Shown here: positions 28,494 through 36,322 of the stretch, piece after piece
Layout: every line of letters starts with the position of its first letter
Numbering within the stretch: position 1 is the first letter of the stretch
Translations under genes and position numbers: made by a program
Assembly: GCF_007004135.1 (NCBI RefSeq)
Contig: NZ_VJMG01000055.1
Location: forward strand, 1 to 64,000
Direction: 5' to 3'
DNA: 64,000 nucleotides
DNA from: Affinirhizobium straminoryzae
GTDB lineage: Bacteria; Pseudomonadota; Alphaproteobacteria; Rhizobiales; Rhizobiaceae
Notes under the pieces: generated by a model
Database searches by the model: none
Told to the model about the DNA's origin: nothing
What the model saw: the letters and a program-made list of their open reading frames with translations, nothing else

Positions 28494-29267
28494 ATGCACG
28501 AAACCAGCTCATCAGAGACGGGGAAGCTTGCCTGGATCACCGGTGCCAGCACCGGCATCGGCCGGGCGGTGGCTGAACGGCTTGTGCGCGATGGATGGCG
28601 GGTCGCCGTCAGCGCCCGCAGCGCTGACATGTTGGAAGCCTTTGCCGCCGCGCATCCCGGCCGCGTCCTGGCTTACCCGCTCGACGTCACCGATCGTGAG
28701 GCGACGCTGACGGTGGGGGACAGGATCCGTGCCGAGCACGGCCCGATCGACCTCGCTTTGTTCTCCGCCGGCACCTACAAGCGCGACAGCGTGCGCCAGT
28801 TCGACAGCCGCGATCTCGCCACCACCATCAACCTCAATGTACTCGGCACTGCACAGGCCATGGAGGCGGTGATCCCGGCCATGGTGGCGCGGCGCAGCGG
28901 CGAGATCGCGGTGATCGCCTCGGTCGCCGGTCTGGTCGGCCTGCCCGGCGGCGGCTTCTACGGCGCGACGAAGGCAGCGCTCAACAATCTCTGCCAGTCG
29001 CTCGCGCCGGAACTGGCACGGGAGGGCGTGCGGCTGCGCATCATCAATCCGGGCTTCGTCGAAACGCCGCTGACGGCAAAAAACGACTTTCCGATGCCCT
29101 TCCTGATCTCCTCGGAACAGGCGGCGGATGCGATTGTCGCGGGGCTGAAGCAGGATCGTTTCGAGATCATCTTCCCCTGGAAGATGGCCTTGGCGATCAA
29201 GCTTCTGTCTCTGCTGCCTTACGGACTGTTCTTCCGTGTTACCCGCAGGATGCTGCGCAAGCCGTAA
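28494..29267 (+). CDS. short-chain dehydrogenase/reductase
   Basis: A 257-residue SDR with the NAD(P)-binding TGASTGIG (near residues 16-23), the LFSAGTY variant of the NAG motif, and catalytic serine, YGATK (Y and K) later on. A hydrophobic C-terminal helix (IKLLSLLPYGLFFRV) suggests membrane contact and a lipid substrate. ACGGAGG stands 7 nt before the ATG. A weak ECF-like promoter (AGAACC, 17 nt, TAGTAT) lies upstream. SDRs of this sort accompany RpoE/ChrR clusters, and the neighbouring genes fit that. Confidence 0.86.
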   Translation: MHETSSSETGKLAWITGASTGIGRAVAERLVRDGWRVAVSARSADMLEAFAAAHPGRVLAYPLDVTDREATLTVGDRIRAEHGPIDLALFSAGTYKRDSVRQFDSRDLATTINLNVLGTAQAMEAVIPAMVARRSGEIAVIASVAGLVGLPGGGFYGATKAALNNLCQSLAPELAREGVRLRIINPGFVETPLTAKNDFPMPFLISSEQAADAIVAGLKQDRFEIIFPWKMALAIKLLSLLPYGLFFRVTRRMLRKP

Positions 29268-29277
29268 GCCAAAGGAA

Positions 29278-29315
29278 AAGGGGCAGCCGGACCGCTACCC
29301 CGTTTGCCGCCCCTT
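29278..29315. terminator. hairpin between convergent SDR and cyclopropane-synthase genes
   Basis: A 7-bp stem (AAGGGGC 29278-29284 with GCCCCTT 29309-29315), 24-nt loop, centred between two convergent genes; A and T residues flank both sides. Confidence 0.55.
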
Positions 29316-29330
29316 GCCGACCGGATTTCG

Positions 29331-30551
29331 TCAGGCGGATTTGCTCAGCCTGAACTGCGCGACATCAATACGGCCGGTGCGAAAGCCGGCGGCGCAATAA
29401 TGCAGATAGTAGTGCCAGGTGCGGAAGAAGCGTTCGTCGAAGCCGAGCGGCGCAATCCGGTTCCAGCTGGCGCGGAAGCTCCTGTCCCAGGCGAGCAATG
29501 TGCGCTCGTAATCCCGCCCGAACCGGAAGCAGTCGCTGACCGTCAGCCTTGCCTTGCGGGCAATCTCCGCAAAACCCGTCAGCGTGGGCAGCATGCCGCC
29601 CGGAAAGATATAGGTCTGGATGAAATCGGCGTGGCGGCGATAGTGTTCGAAGCGGCTTTCCTCGATGGTGATGACCTGGATCATTGCCTCGCCGCCCGGC
29701 ACCAGAAGCTCGCGCACCTGCTCGAAATAGATCGGCCAGTGTTCCTCGCCGACCGCCTCGAACATCTCGATGGACACTATCTTGGTAAACTGGCCGCGGC
29801 AGTCGCGGTAGTCCTCAAGGCGGATATCGCCCTTGTCCGCCAGTCCGGCATCCGATAGCCGTTGGCGGGCATAGGCCGCCTGCTCCTTGGAGAGCGTCAG
29901 CCCGGTCACGCGGCAGCCGGTCTCGCGGATCGCCTGCTCCATGAAGCCGCCCCAGCCGCAGCCGATTTCCAGCACATGATCCTGCGGCCCGATGCCGAGT
30001 TCCCGGATGATGCGGCCGTATTTCTCCCGCTGCGCCTCTTCGAGGCTTGCCTCGGGATGCGTGTAGATCGCCGAGGAATAGGTCATCGTGCGGTCGAGCC
30101 AGTGGCGATAGAAGGCATTGCCGAGATCGTAGTGAAAGGCGATGTTGCGGCGGCTGCCGGCCTTGGAATTGCGGCGCAGGCGGTGACGCCAATGCGCGAG
30201 CCGTGCCATCACCGCCATCGGGCGGGCAAGCTTTGCCCAGTCCTGCTCATTGGCAATCGCAAGATCCAGTACCTGACCGAGATCGGGCGTCGACCAGTCG
30301 CCATCCATGTAGGAGCGGGCAAAGCCCAGCCCGCCGTGGGTGATGATCTGGCGCAGCACGCGCGGCCGGGTGAAGCGAATGGTCGCGTTCGGACCCTGCC
30401 TGCCCTCGCCGAAATGGTGCTCGCGCCCGCTCGGAAAGACCACCGTCAGGCGGCCGTGGCGGGTGCGGGCCAGCATGCGGCACAGCATGCGTTCCCACAG
30501 CGGTGCGCGGTCTGCAACGAGAATGGGATCTCCGTGTCCGGCATGCGTCAT
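29331..30551 (-). CDS. cyclopropane-fatty-acid-phospholipid synthase family methyltransferase
   Basis: A 406-residue SAM-dependent enzyme that adds a methylene or methyl group to double bonds of membrane lipid acyl chains. The SAM-binding motif VLEIGCGWGGF, the NIAFHYDLGNAFY lipid/active-site region and SIEMFEAVG are typical. In the RpoE/ChrR regulon of Rhodobacter a homologue, as I recall, takes part in making furan or methylated fatty acids; which product applies here is open. The ATG overlaps the DUF1365 stop (ATGA). Last gene of the three-gene set that starts at 32688. Confidence 0.92.
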   Translation of the reverse strand: MTHAGHGDPILVADRAPLWERMLCRMLARTRHGRLTVVFPSGREHHFGEGRQGPNATIRFTRPRVLRQIITHGGLGFARSYMDGDWSTPDLGQVLDLAIANEQDWAKLARPMAVMARLAHWRHRLRRNSKAGSRRNIAFHYDLGNAFYRHWLDRTMTYSSAIYTHPEASLEEAQREKYGRIIRELGIGPQDHVLEIGCGWGGFMEQAIRETGCRVTGLTLSKEQAAYARQRLSDAGLADKGDIRLEDYRDCRGQFTKIVSIEMFEAVGEEHWPIYFEQVRELLVPGGEAMIQVITIEESRFEHYRRHADFIQTYIFPGGMLPTLTGFAEIARKARLTVSDCFRFGRDYERTLLAWDRSFRASWNRIAPLGFDERFFRTWHYYLHYCAAGFRTGRIDVAQFRLSKSA

Positions 30552-31348
30552 GTCTGCGTTCCTCCACTCACGACTGGATGTTCCACCGAACTGGCGATGC
30601 GGCTGGCGGCGGGCCGGTGCCGATGGATCGGCACGCCCTTCAGCCAGAGGCGCAGGGCCTCCCAGTGGATGCCCGCCATGACCTTCATGGTCATCAGCGG
30701 AAAGGTGATCAGCGCGCGCGCCAGACTGGCATCGGACAGCGACCGGCGGCGGCCGGCAAAGCTGGCGAACAACAGGTTGCCTTGCGCGTCCCGCTCGTTG
30801 ATCGCGATTTTCACATGCTCGCCCGGCGGCAGGATATCGAAGTCGTAAGTGCAGTCCATCGGCACGAAGGGCGACACATACATCGCCTTGGCGCAGGAGT
30901 GCCTCACAACCGTCTCGGACTGGCCGCCGGCCGGAATGATGTATGTATGACGTTCCATGAATGTATTGCAGACCTCATACAGCAAGGCCAGCAGATTCCC
31001 GTTGCGATCCTCGCAGAAATAGACAGTCAAGGGATTGAAGACATAGCCGAAAATGCGGGGATAGCAGAGCATGCGGATGCGCACGTCGACGGTCGGCAGG
31101 CCGGCTTCGCGCAGATGGCTTTCCACCCAGGCCCGCAGGCCGCCTTCCTCGCCCGTACCGTGATCCTTGTCCCAGAAACTGTAGACGGCGGCGCGGTTGT
31201 GCCCGAACAGCCGAAGGCCGCGATCAAGGCTGTCCAACTCGTCGAGATCGAGCAGCAGGGAAAACACGCTGTAGCGCAGACTGTGCTGCTTCGGCCGATG
31301 GCGCTGATGCACCACCGTGCCGACATAGAGGGCGGAAACGGAGTTCAT
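30548..31348 (-). CDS. DUF1365 family protein
   Basis: A 266-residue protein with the DUF1365 hallmarks: an N-terminal strand ALYVGTVVHQRHRPKQHSLRY, then NPLTVYFCEDRNG and KAMYVSPFVPMDCTY. This family is nearly always next to a cyclopropane synthase-like gene and an amine-oxidase-like flavoprotein, and takes part in lipid modification and in the singlet-oxygen response; its chemistry is not settled. Both ends overlap neighbours by four bases. No signal peptide; it is probably membrane-associated from the cytoplasm. Confidence 0.88.
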   Translation of the reverse strand: MNSVSALYVGTVVHQRHRPKQHSLRYSVFSLLLDLDELDSLDRGLRLFGHNRAAVYSFWDKDHGTGEEGGLRAWVESHLREAGLPTVDVRIRMLCYPRIFGYVFNPLTVYFCEDRNGNLLALLYEVCNTFMERHTYIIPAGGQSETVVRHSCAKAMYVSPFVPMDCTYDFDILPPGEHVKIAINERDAQGNLLFASFAGRRRSLSDASLARALITFPLMTMKVMAGIHWEALRLWLKGVPIHRHRPAASRIASSVEHPVVSGGTQT

Positions 31349-32688
31349 TCGGCCGCCGCCAGCAGCGGTGCCGCAAAGATGCGGCCGGATTCGTTATCCA
31401 CCTGCCAGGGACGGCGCAGGCCGGTGGCCGCTTCCGCCGCGGCAAGTCCCGCCTGCAACCCGTCCTCGTGAAAGCCGCTGCCGAAATGCGCGCCGCAGAA
31501 CCAGGTGTTGCGGCGGCCCTGCAGCTGCCAGAGCTGACGCTGCGCGGTGGCGGCCGCCTGATCGAACAGCGGATGCGTGTATCGATAGGTGGCGATGACC
31601 TTGTCCGCATCGATCTTTCGGCAGGCATTCAGCGTGACGAACAGCGGATGGCGGGGATCGAGATTCTGCAGCCGGTTCATCCAGTAGGTCACGCAGAGCG
31701 GCGCCTCGTCATCCACCCGCTTTCCGCCGATATAGTTCCAGCTGGACCAGACACCCTTGCGCTTCGGCATCAGGCGTTCGTCGGAATGCAGCACGGCGAT
31801 GTTTTCGGTGTAGCGGAAGGCGCCAAGGACCGAACGTTCCATCGGGTCCGCATCGGCGAGCATGGCAAGCGCTTCGTTGGCGTGAGCCGCAATCATCACG
31901 TCGTCGAAACGGTCCTGATGGCCGCGACTGTCGGTGACCAGAACGCCGGCCTTGGTGCGTACGACCGAGACCACCTTGCTGTTCAGGCGGATCTCGCCGG
32001 AAAAATCCGCTGCGATCCTTTGCACGTATTCGCGGCTGCCGCCGGTGACGGTGCGCCATTGCGGCCGTCCCTTCAGAAGGATCAGACCGTGATGGACGAA
32101 GAAGCGGACGAAGCTTTCGAGCGGATAGGCACGCATGTCGGTGGTGGTCATCGACCAGATGGCGGCGCCCATCGGCAAAAGGTGATCCTCGATGAAAGCC
32201 TCGGAATAGCGCTCGCGCGCGAGATAATCGCCGAGTGTCAGCGCCTCCAGATCGGGCCGCTCCAGCAGCTTTTCCGCCTCGCGGTAGAAGCGCAGCACAT
32301 CGGAAAGCATCCGCCAGAAGCGGGGTCGCACGATGTTGAGCCGCTGGCTGAGCAGGCCCTTGAGCCCGGTGCCGGAATATTCGAAGGCGCCGTCATCGAT
32401 CGAGGCGGCAAAAGACATGTCGGAGGCCTGCGTACAGACACCGAGATGCTCGAACAGCGCCACCAGATTGGGATAGTTGCGGTCGTTGAAGACGATAAAG
32501 CCGGTATCGACCGGGATCTCGCCATGTGACGTCGGAACCATGGCCGTATTGGAATGGCCGCCCAGGCGGTCGGCCGCTTCATAGAGCACCACGTCGTTGC
32601 CGCGGGCGGCAAGCCAGGCGGCGGACAATCCGCTGATGCCGGAGCCGATGACGGCGAAGCGACGATTATTTCCCCCAGATGCAACCAT
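31345..32688 (-). CDS. FAD-dependent amine-oxidase-like flavoprotein
   Basis: A 447-residue flavoprotein with the N-terminal Rossmann motif GSGISGLSAAW (about residues 15-25), the EAADRLGGHSNT ribose-binding segment and a C-terminal FCGAHFGSGFHEDG FAD motif. The closest group is the NAD(P)-binding/amine-oxidase proteins that travel with DUF1365 and cyclopropane synthase genes, probably acting on acyl chains as a desaturase or oxidase. First gene of its operon; an ECF-type promoter lies 32-60 nt upstream. Confidence 0.87.
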   Translation of the reverse strand: MVASGGNNRRFAVIGSGISGLSAAWLAARGNDVVLYEAADRLGGHSNTAMVPTSHGEIPVDTGFIVFNDRNYPNLVALFEHLGVCTQASDMSFAASIDDGAFEYSGTGLKGLLSQRLNIVRPRFWRMLSDVLRFYREAEKLLERPDLEALTLGDYLARERYSEAFIEDHLLPMGAAIWSMTTTDMRAYPLESFVRFFVHHGLILLKGRPQWRTVTGGSREYVQRIAADFSGEIRLNSKVVSVVRTKAGVLVTDSRGHQDRFDDVMIAAHANEALAMLADADPMERSVLGAFRYTENIAVLHSDERLMPKRKGVWSSWNYIGGKRVDDEAPLCVTYWMNRLQNLDPRHPLFVTLNACRKIDADKVIATYRYTHPLFDQAAATAQRQLWQLQGRRNTWFCGAHFGSGFHEDGLQAGLAAAEAATGLRRPWQVDNESGRIFAAPLLAAAE

Positions 32689-32719
32689 GAGCCCTTGTCC
32701 GTTGTTTGCCTATGCTTGG

Positions 32720-32749
32720 CCTTTACGCCAGCGGCAGGCAAACGGATTG
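32720..32749 (-). promoter_or_regulatory. ECF (RpoE-like) promoter for the FAD-DUF1365-cfa operon
   Basis: On the minus strand: CAATCC (32749-32744), 18 nt, TAAAGG (32725-32720), resembling the TGATCC-N18-TAAGA type used by RpoE/ChrR sigma factors. The -10 lies in the 13-mer CGCTGGCGTAAAG, which recurs inverted in the rpoE promoter. Predicted start is about 25 nt before the gene. Confidence 0.5.
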
Positions 32750-32772
32750 TCGGCGATTTTTCTTTTGCGCTG

Positions 32773-32802
32773 TGATCTGCTGCGGAGACGCTGGCGTAAA
32801 GC
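32773..32802 (+). promoter_or_regulatory. ECF (RpoE-like) autoregulated promoter of rpoE-chrR
   Basis: TGATCT (32773-32778), 18 nt, TAAAGC (32797-32802). Five of six -35 bases match TGATCC, and CGCTGGCGTAAAG (32789-32801) is identical, inverted, to 32721-32733. It points at rpoE, so the sigma factor probably controls itself. Confidence 0.5.
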
Positions 32803-32900
32803 CTGCCATGAACGCAACTGTTTCCATATCGTCAGGGACGTGCCACAACGATGCCAGACCGGCTTCTCGTCCGGTGTCGCGTGTGAAGCATGGCCTGAAG

Positions 32901-33482
32901 ATGAAACGGACTGACAGACAGTTTGCCGACCAGGACCTTTCGCCGATGGAGCTGTCCAACCTGCTCACGGCGGTGGGACAGGACCGCAGCATTGAGGCGT
33001 TTGAGACGATCTTTCGTTATTATGGCCCGCGGGTGCGTTCCTTCATGGCCATGAAGACGCGCGATGCGCAGCTGGCGGAAGAGCTGATGCAGGAAACCAT
33101 GACGGCCGTGTGGAACAAGGCTGTCCAGTTTGATCCGGCCCGTGGCAATGTCTCGGCCTGGATTTTTACCATTGCGCGCAATCTGCGCATCGATGCCTTC
33201 CGCCGCAAGCGGCCTGTCTTCGACGAGAACGATCCGGTTTTCGTGGCGGACAATGCCCCGGCGGCAGATGTGGAACTGGAAGGACGACAGGATGCCGAAC
33301 TCTTGCGCGAGGCCATGGAATCATTGCCTCCGGAACAGCTCGACGTTCTCAAGCGTGCCTTCTTCGATGAAGCCTCGCATTCGACGATAGCAGAAGACAT
33401 GGGCATTCCCTTGGGTACCGTCAAATCGCGCATCCGGCTCGCTTTCGACAAACTGCGGACCGCGCTGGAGGGCCGCCGATGA
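32901..33482 (+). CDS. rpoE: ECF sigma factor, RpoE/ChrR type
   Basis: A 193-residue sigma-70-family protein of the ECF class. Region 2 contains AEELMQETMTAVWNKAVQFDP and WIFTIARNLRIDAFRR, and region 4 the recognition helix area MGIPLGTVKSRIRLAFDKLR. With a ChrR-type anti-sigma gene overlapping it, the likely job is the response to singlet oxygen or photo-oxidative and related stress. The start is uncertain: ATG 32901 gives a normal length but a weak ribosome site, ATG 32946 has AGGA about 9 nt upstream, and ATG 32808 would sit on the predicted transcript start. Confidence 0.9.
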   Translation: MKRTDRQFADQDLSPMELSNLLTAVGQDRSIEAFETIFRYYGPRVRSFMAMKTRDAQLAEELMQETMTAVWNKAVQFDPARGNVSAWIFTIARNLRIDAFRRKRPVFDENDPVFVADNAPAADVELEGRQDAELLREAMESLPPEQLDVLKRAFFDEASHSTIAEDMGIPLGTVKSRIRLAFDKLRTALEGRR

Positions 33483-34162
33483 CCATCAACCACCATATCA
33501 GCGACGCGCTCCTGATGGATTATGCGTCCGGCAACCTGTCGGAAGGCTGGAGCCTTGCGGTTGCCACCCATCTGGCGCTGTGCCCTGGCTGTCGCCGGCG
33601 CCTTGATGCGATGGAGGGCGCTGCCGGTGCTCTCTTCGACAAGTTGATTGCTCGCGAGCCCGTCACCGGCAGCGACTGGGAAAAGATGAAGGCGCGGATT
33701 GCCTGCGAACCCGGTGCGGTCACAGCCGTCGCGGAAAAGCCGCCCGTCGCTGCGGCGCCGAAGCCGGCGCGGTCGGCCGGCGTGATTCCCGAGCCGCTGC
33801 GTTCTTATCTCGGCGGCGATGTGGATACGCTGAAATGGCGCGCGCTTGGGCGCGGTGCCTATCAGATCCGCATCGAGACCGGCGATCCGGAAACCCAGGT
33901 GCGTCTCCTGAAAATCCCGGCCGGCCGGCCGGTGCCCGAACACACGCATGAGGGGCGCGAACTGACGCTGGTGCTGAGCGGCAGCTTTCGCGATGGCAAT
34001 GACCTGTTTGCCCGCGGCGATCTGGAGGAAGCCGATGGCGATCTCCTGCACACGCCGACCGCTACCGAGGACGAGGACTGCATCTGCCTCGCCGTGACAG
34101 AGGCGCCGCTGAAATTCTCCAGCTGGATCGTGCGTCTTATCCAGCCGGTGCTGAAGATCTAG
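33479..34162 (+). CDS. chrR: ChrR-type zinc anti-sigma factor with cupin domain
   Basis: A 227-residue protein that holds RpoE inactive until stress. The N-terminal zinc anti-sigma motif is complete (H6, H31, C35, C38, in HLALCPGC), followed by a low-complexity linker (about 80-100) and a C-terminal cupin domain with the metal-binding PEHTHEGRELTLVLSG. In Rhodobacter this second domain is needed for the singlet-oxygen response. The ATG overlaps the rpoE stop by four bases (ATGA), so sigma and anti-sigma are made together. Confidence 0.93.
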   Translation: MTINHHISDALLMDYASGNLSEGWSLAVATHLALCPGCRRRLDAMEGAAGALFDKLIAREPVTGSDWEKMKARIACEPGAVTAVAEKPPVAAAPKPARSAGVIPEPLRSYLGGDVDTLKWRALGRGAYQIRIETGDPETQVRLLKIPAGRPVPEHTHEGRELTLVLSGSFRDGNDLFARGDLEEADGDLLHTPTATEDEDCICLAVTEAPLKFSSWIVRLIQPVLKI

Positions 34163-34344
34163 GGCAAGTCCAGCGAAAGCGTGCGCCGATTTCACGCCTG
34201 TACTTGCTGGAAAACAGCGAGACAGATCGTCCCGCATGTATGTTTCGGAGGCAACGCCTCGGCAGGCTTTCACGAGTGCGATGGTCCGTTGTTAATCTGC
34301 CGGAGCGCCAACCGTGGGATGTCGACGCGACATTGGTCCTCTCT

Positions 34345-34369
34345 GGAACTGACGGGTGTCAGAGATGTT
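34345..34369 (+). promoter_or_regulatory. possible EcfG-type general-stress promoter
   Basis: GGAAC (34345-34349), 16 nt, TGTT (34366-34369), close to the alphaproteobacterial EcfG consensus GGAAC-N16/17-CGTT. It lies about 120 nt before the DUF2177 gene, in a 331-bp stretch (34163-34493) where I see no gene. Confidence 0.35.
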
Positions 34370-34493
34370 CAGCCGGTCTGTCGCGTCTTGCGAAGTGTCC
34401 TCTGCCGCGCTGGATATGTCCCGGTTTCGACCGAAGGAACTGAGTGCGTTGTTATCACGCGCCGCGCTGCGGCATCTTACGGAGAACAAGGCC

Positions 34494-34898
34494 ATGCTGA
34501 CCTATGCGCTTGCCTATGGCGCGACCGCGCTTGTGTTTTTCGGGCTTGATTTTCTCTGGCTCGGCCATGTGGCGACCGGCTTCTACCGCAACCAACTCGG
34601 CGACATGATGCGCGAACGGCCGGACTTCGTCGCGGCAGGCCTGTTCTACCTCGTCTATGTCGCCGGCATCGTCTATTTCGCCGTCGGCCCCAATCTCGCA
34701 GGCGGAGGTCTTCGCCAGGCCGCACTGTCCGGTGCGATCCTCGGCTTGATCGCCTATGGCACCTACGACATCACAAACCTCGCCACGCTGAAGAACTGGC
34801 CGCTTGCCATGAGTCTCGTGGATCTCGCCTGGGGCACAGCCCTCACCGCGACCGCCGCGACCGCCGGCGTCTGGATCACGGAGAAAATCCTCGGATGA
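34494..34898 (+). CDS. DUF2177 family integral membrane protein
   Basis: A 134-residue protein with four membrane helices and the conserved GATALVFFGLDFLWLGHVA start and YGTYDITNLATLKNWP loop of DUF2177. Members often occur in RpoE/ChrR regulons beside cyclopropane synthase and DUF1365 genes; the molecular role is unknown. GGAG precedes the ATG at 34494 with 9-10 nt spacing, which decides this start over the upstream open frame from 34356. About 180 bp without a recognisable gene follow. Confidence 0.85.
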   Translation: MLTYALAYGATALVFFGLDFLWLGHVATGFYRNQLGDMMRERPDFVAAGLFYLVYVAGIVYFAVGPNLAGGGLRQAALSGAILGLIAYGTYDITNLATLKNWPLAMSLVDLAWGTALTATAATAGVWITEKILG

Positions 34899-35079
34899 CG
34901 TGATGGGCGCGACGCGGGATCCCGTTCCTGAACTCGGTACGAGATGATCAGCTTTCGCGACAGGCTTTCAGCATGCGTTCGGCTCTGTTGCGCCGCACTA
35001 CCGTGGCCCTGCGTGTCAGCGGCGGGTCTACACGCATCACCGCCGCGCGGTTACAGCCGGAATGATAGCGGTCTGTCGA

Positions 35080-35895
35080 TCACCGTTCGGCAGGAGGCGG
35101 CGCGTAGTGACCCAGCGCTGCCTTGAACAACTGCTTGAGAACCGCGAATTTCGCCCCGTGTCCCTTGATCTTCGTGGGTACGGCCTCGCCCTTGGGATAG
35201 GAACGCACGACCGGAATTTCGCAGACGCGATAACCGAGCTGGCCCGCCCGGGCCGTGAGATAGAACAGCAATTCGTAGTTGACGAAGACATCGCGGAAGG
35301 GGGCGACGCGCGGATCGAGCAGATAGCGCGCGGAATAGCCGCGATAGCCATTGGTGGTGTCCGTGAAGAAACGCCGGCCGGCCAGGCTCAGGACGGGGGC
35401 ATGGATGCAGCGGTTGCCGATGGTGCGCTCGAAGGGGGTGTTTTCCGCGCGGCCGCCGGGGCGGTAGCGGGAGCCCTGCACGTAATCGTAGCCGCTTTCC
35501 AGCCTGGCGACGAATTCCCGCACCGCCTCGACATTGTCCTTGCCGTTGCCGTCTATGGTGATGATGCCGCGATAGCCCTGATCCAGACACCAGGCATAGG
35601 CCATGCGCAGCTGCGCGCTAAGCCGGCCGGGGCCGGTCTTGGTCAGCACGGCGCGCACCCCCTGTTCCTTCACGAAGGAGGCTTCCAGCGATCCATCGGT
35701 CGAGCCGCCATCGGCGACGATGACATCGACCGGCAGACGGGCAGCAGCCGTCCTGCGAAGCTGTTCCTGAATACGCCTGCCTTCGTTGATTACGGGGATC
35801 ACCAGCACGTAATCATGGGTCTTGCCTGCATATTCATCAATGCGGTGGGCGGGAAGCTGGCGGGAGCTGGAAGCGGCGTGCGCCTGTTCAGTCAT
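35080..35895 (-). CDS. family 2 glycosyltransferase (dolichol-phosphate-mannose-synthase-like)
   Basis: A 271-residue GT-A-fold enzyme. VIPVINEGRRI, VDVIVADGGSTDGS and GIITIDGNGKDN are the usual nucleotide-sugar and metal-binding segments, with IDGNG in the DxD position. No C-terminal membrane helices are present, unlike GtrB. It probably moves a sugar onto a lipid carrier. It is the last of six overlapping genes; the start overlaps the gtrA-like stop by eight bases. The sugar and acceptor are unknown. Confidence 0.84.
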   Translation of the reverse strand: MTEQAHAASSSRQLPAHRIDEYAGKTHDYVLVIPVINEGRRIQEQLRRTAAARLPVDVIVADGGSTDGSLEASFVKEQGVRAVLTKTGPGRLSAQLRMAYAWCLDQGYRGIITIDGNGKDNVEAVREFVARLESGYDYVQGSRYRPGGRAENTPFERTIGNRCIHAPVLSLAGRRFFTDTTNGYRGYSARYLLDPRVAPFRDVFVNYELLFYLTARAGQLGYRVCEIPVVRSYPKGEAVPTKIKGHGAKFAVLKQLFKAALGHYAPPPAER

Positions 35896-36322
35896 GATGG
35901 GGGGCTTTCACGGATGTCGCGCCGGCGCGCGCGAAAACGAGATGGCGGCTGACGATATAGTTGACGACGAAGGAAAATGCGGTAGCGGTGACGAGAACGC
36001 CGAGGCCCTGGCCAATGGAACCCAGAATGGGCTGCAGGACCATGACGGCGGCCAGTCGCGCGACCAGCGTGACCCCCACGGCGACGAGATAGAGCAGGCC
36101 GCGGCGCATCGATACGGATGAGGAGGCGTCGCGGAACGTCCAGAACTCATGCATCAGATAGTTCACGATGGCGCCGCAGACAAAGCCCGCGAAGGCAGCA
36201 AGCGTCAGTGGCAGGCCAAGCTTGGCAGCGAGCGTCCAGGCAGTGCCGAGATCGACGCCGAGGCCGATCACGGCAACCACGCCGAAGCGCAACAGGGATG
36301 ACTGGAGCAAACGGCCGATCAT
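35888..36322 (-). CDS. GtrA family membrane protein (probable lipid-sugar flippase)
   Basis: A 144-residue protein with four membrane helices and the GtrA pattern: RFGVVAVIGLGVDLGTAW near the N-terminus, NYLMHEFWTFRD in the middle and NYIVSRHLVFAR at the end. GtrA proteins are thought to move undecaprenyl-phosphate sugars across the inner membrane. ATG 36322 starts the conserved region; the upstream open frame is the overlap with the previous gene, whose stop is four bases past this ATG. Confidence 0.88.
   Translation of the reverse strand: MIGRLLQSSLLRFGVVAVIGLGVDLGTAWTLAAKLGLPLTLAAFAGFVCGAIVNYLMHEFWTFRDASSSVSMRRGLLYLVAVGVTLVARLAAVMVLQPILGSIGQGLGVLVTATAFSFVVNYIVSRHLVFARAGATSVKAPHHD

Noticed and set aside
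34944..35126. 60-residue open frame after the DUF2177 gene
   Set aside because: No ribosome binding site, cysteine/arginine-rich composition and no homology that I recognise.
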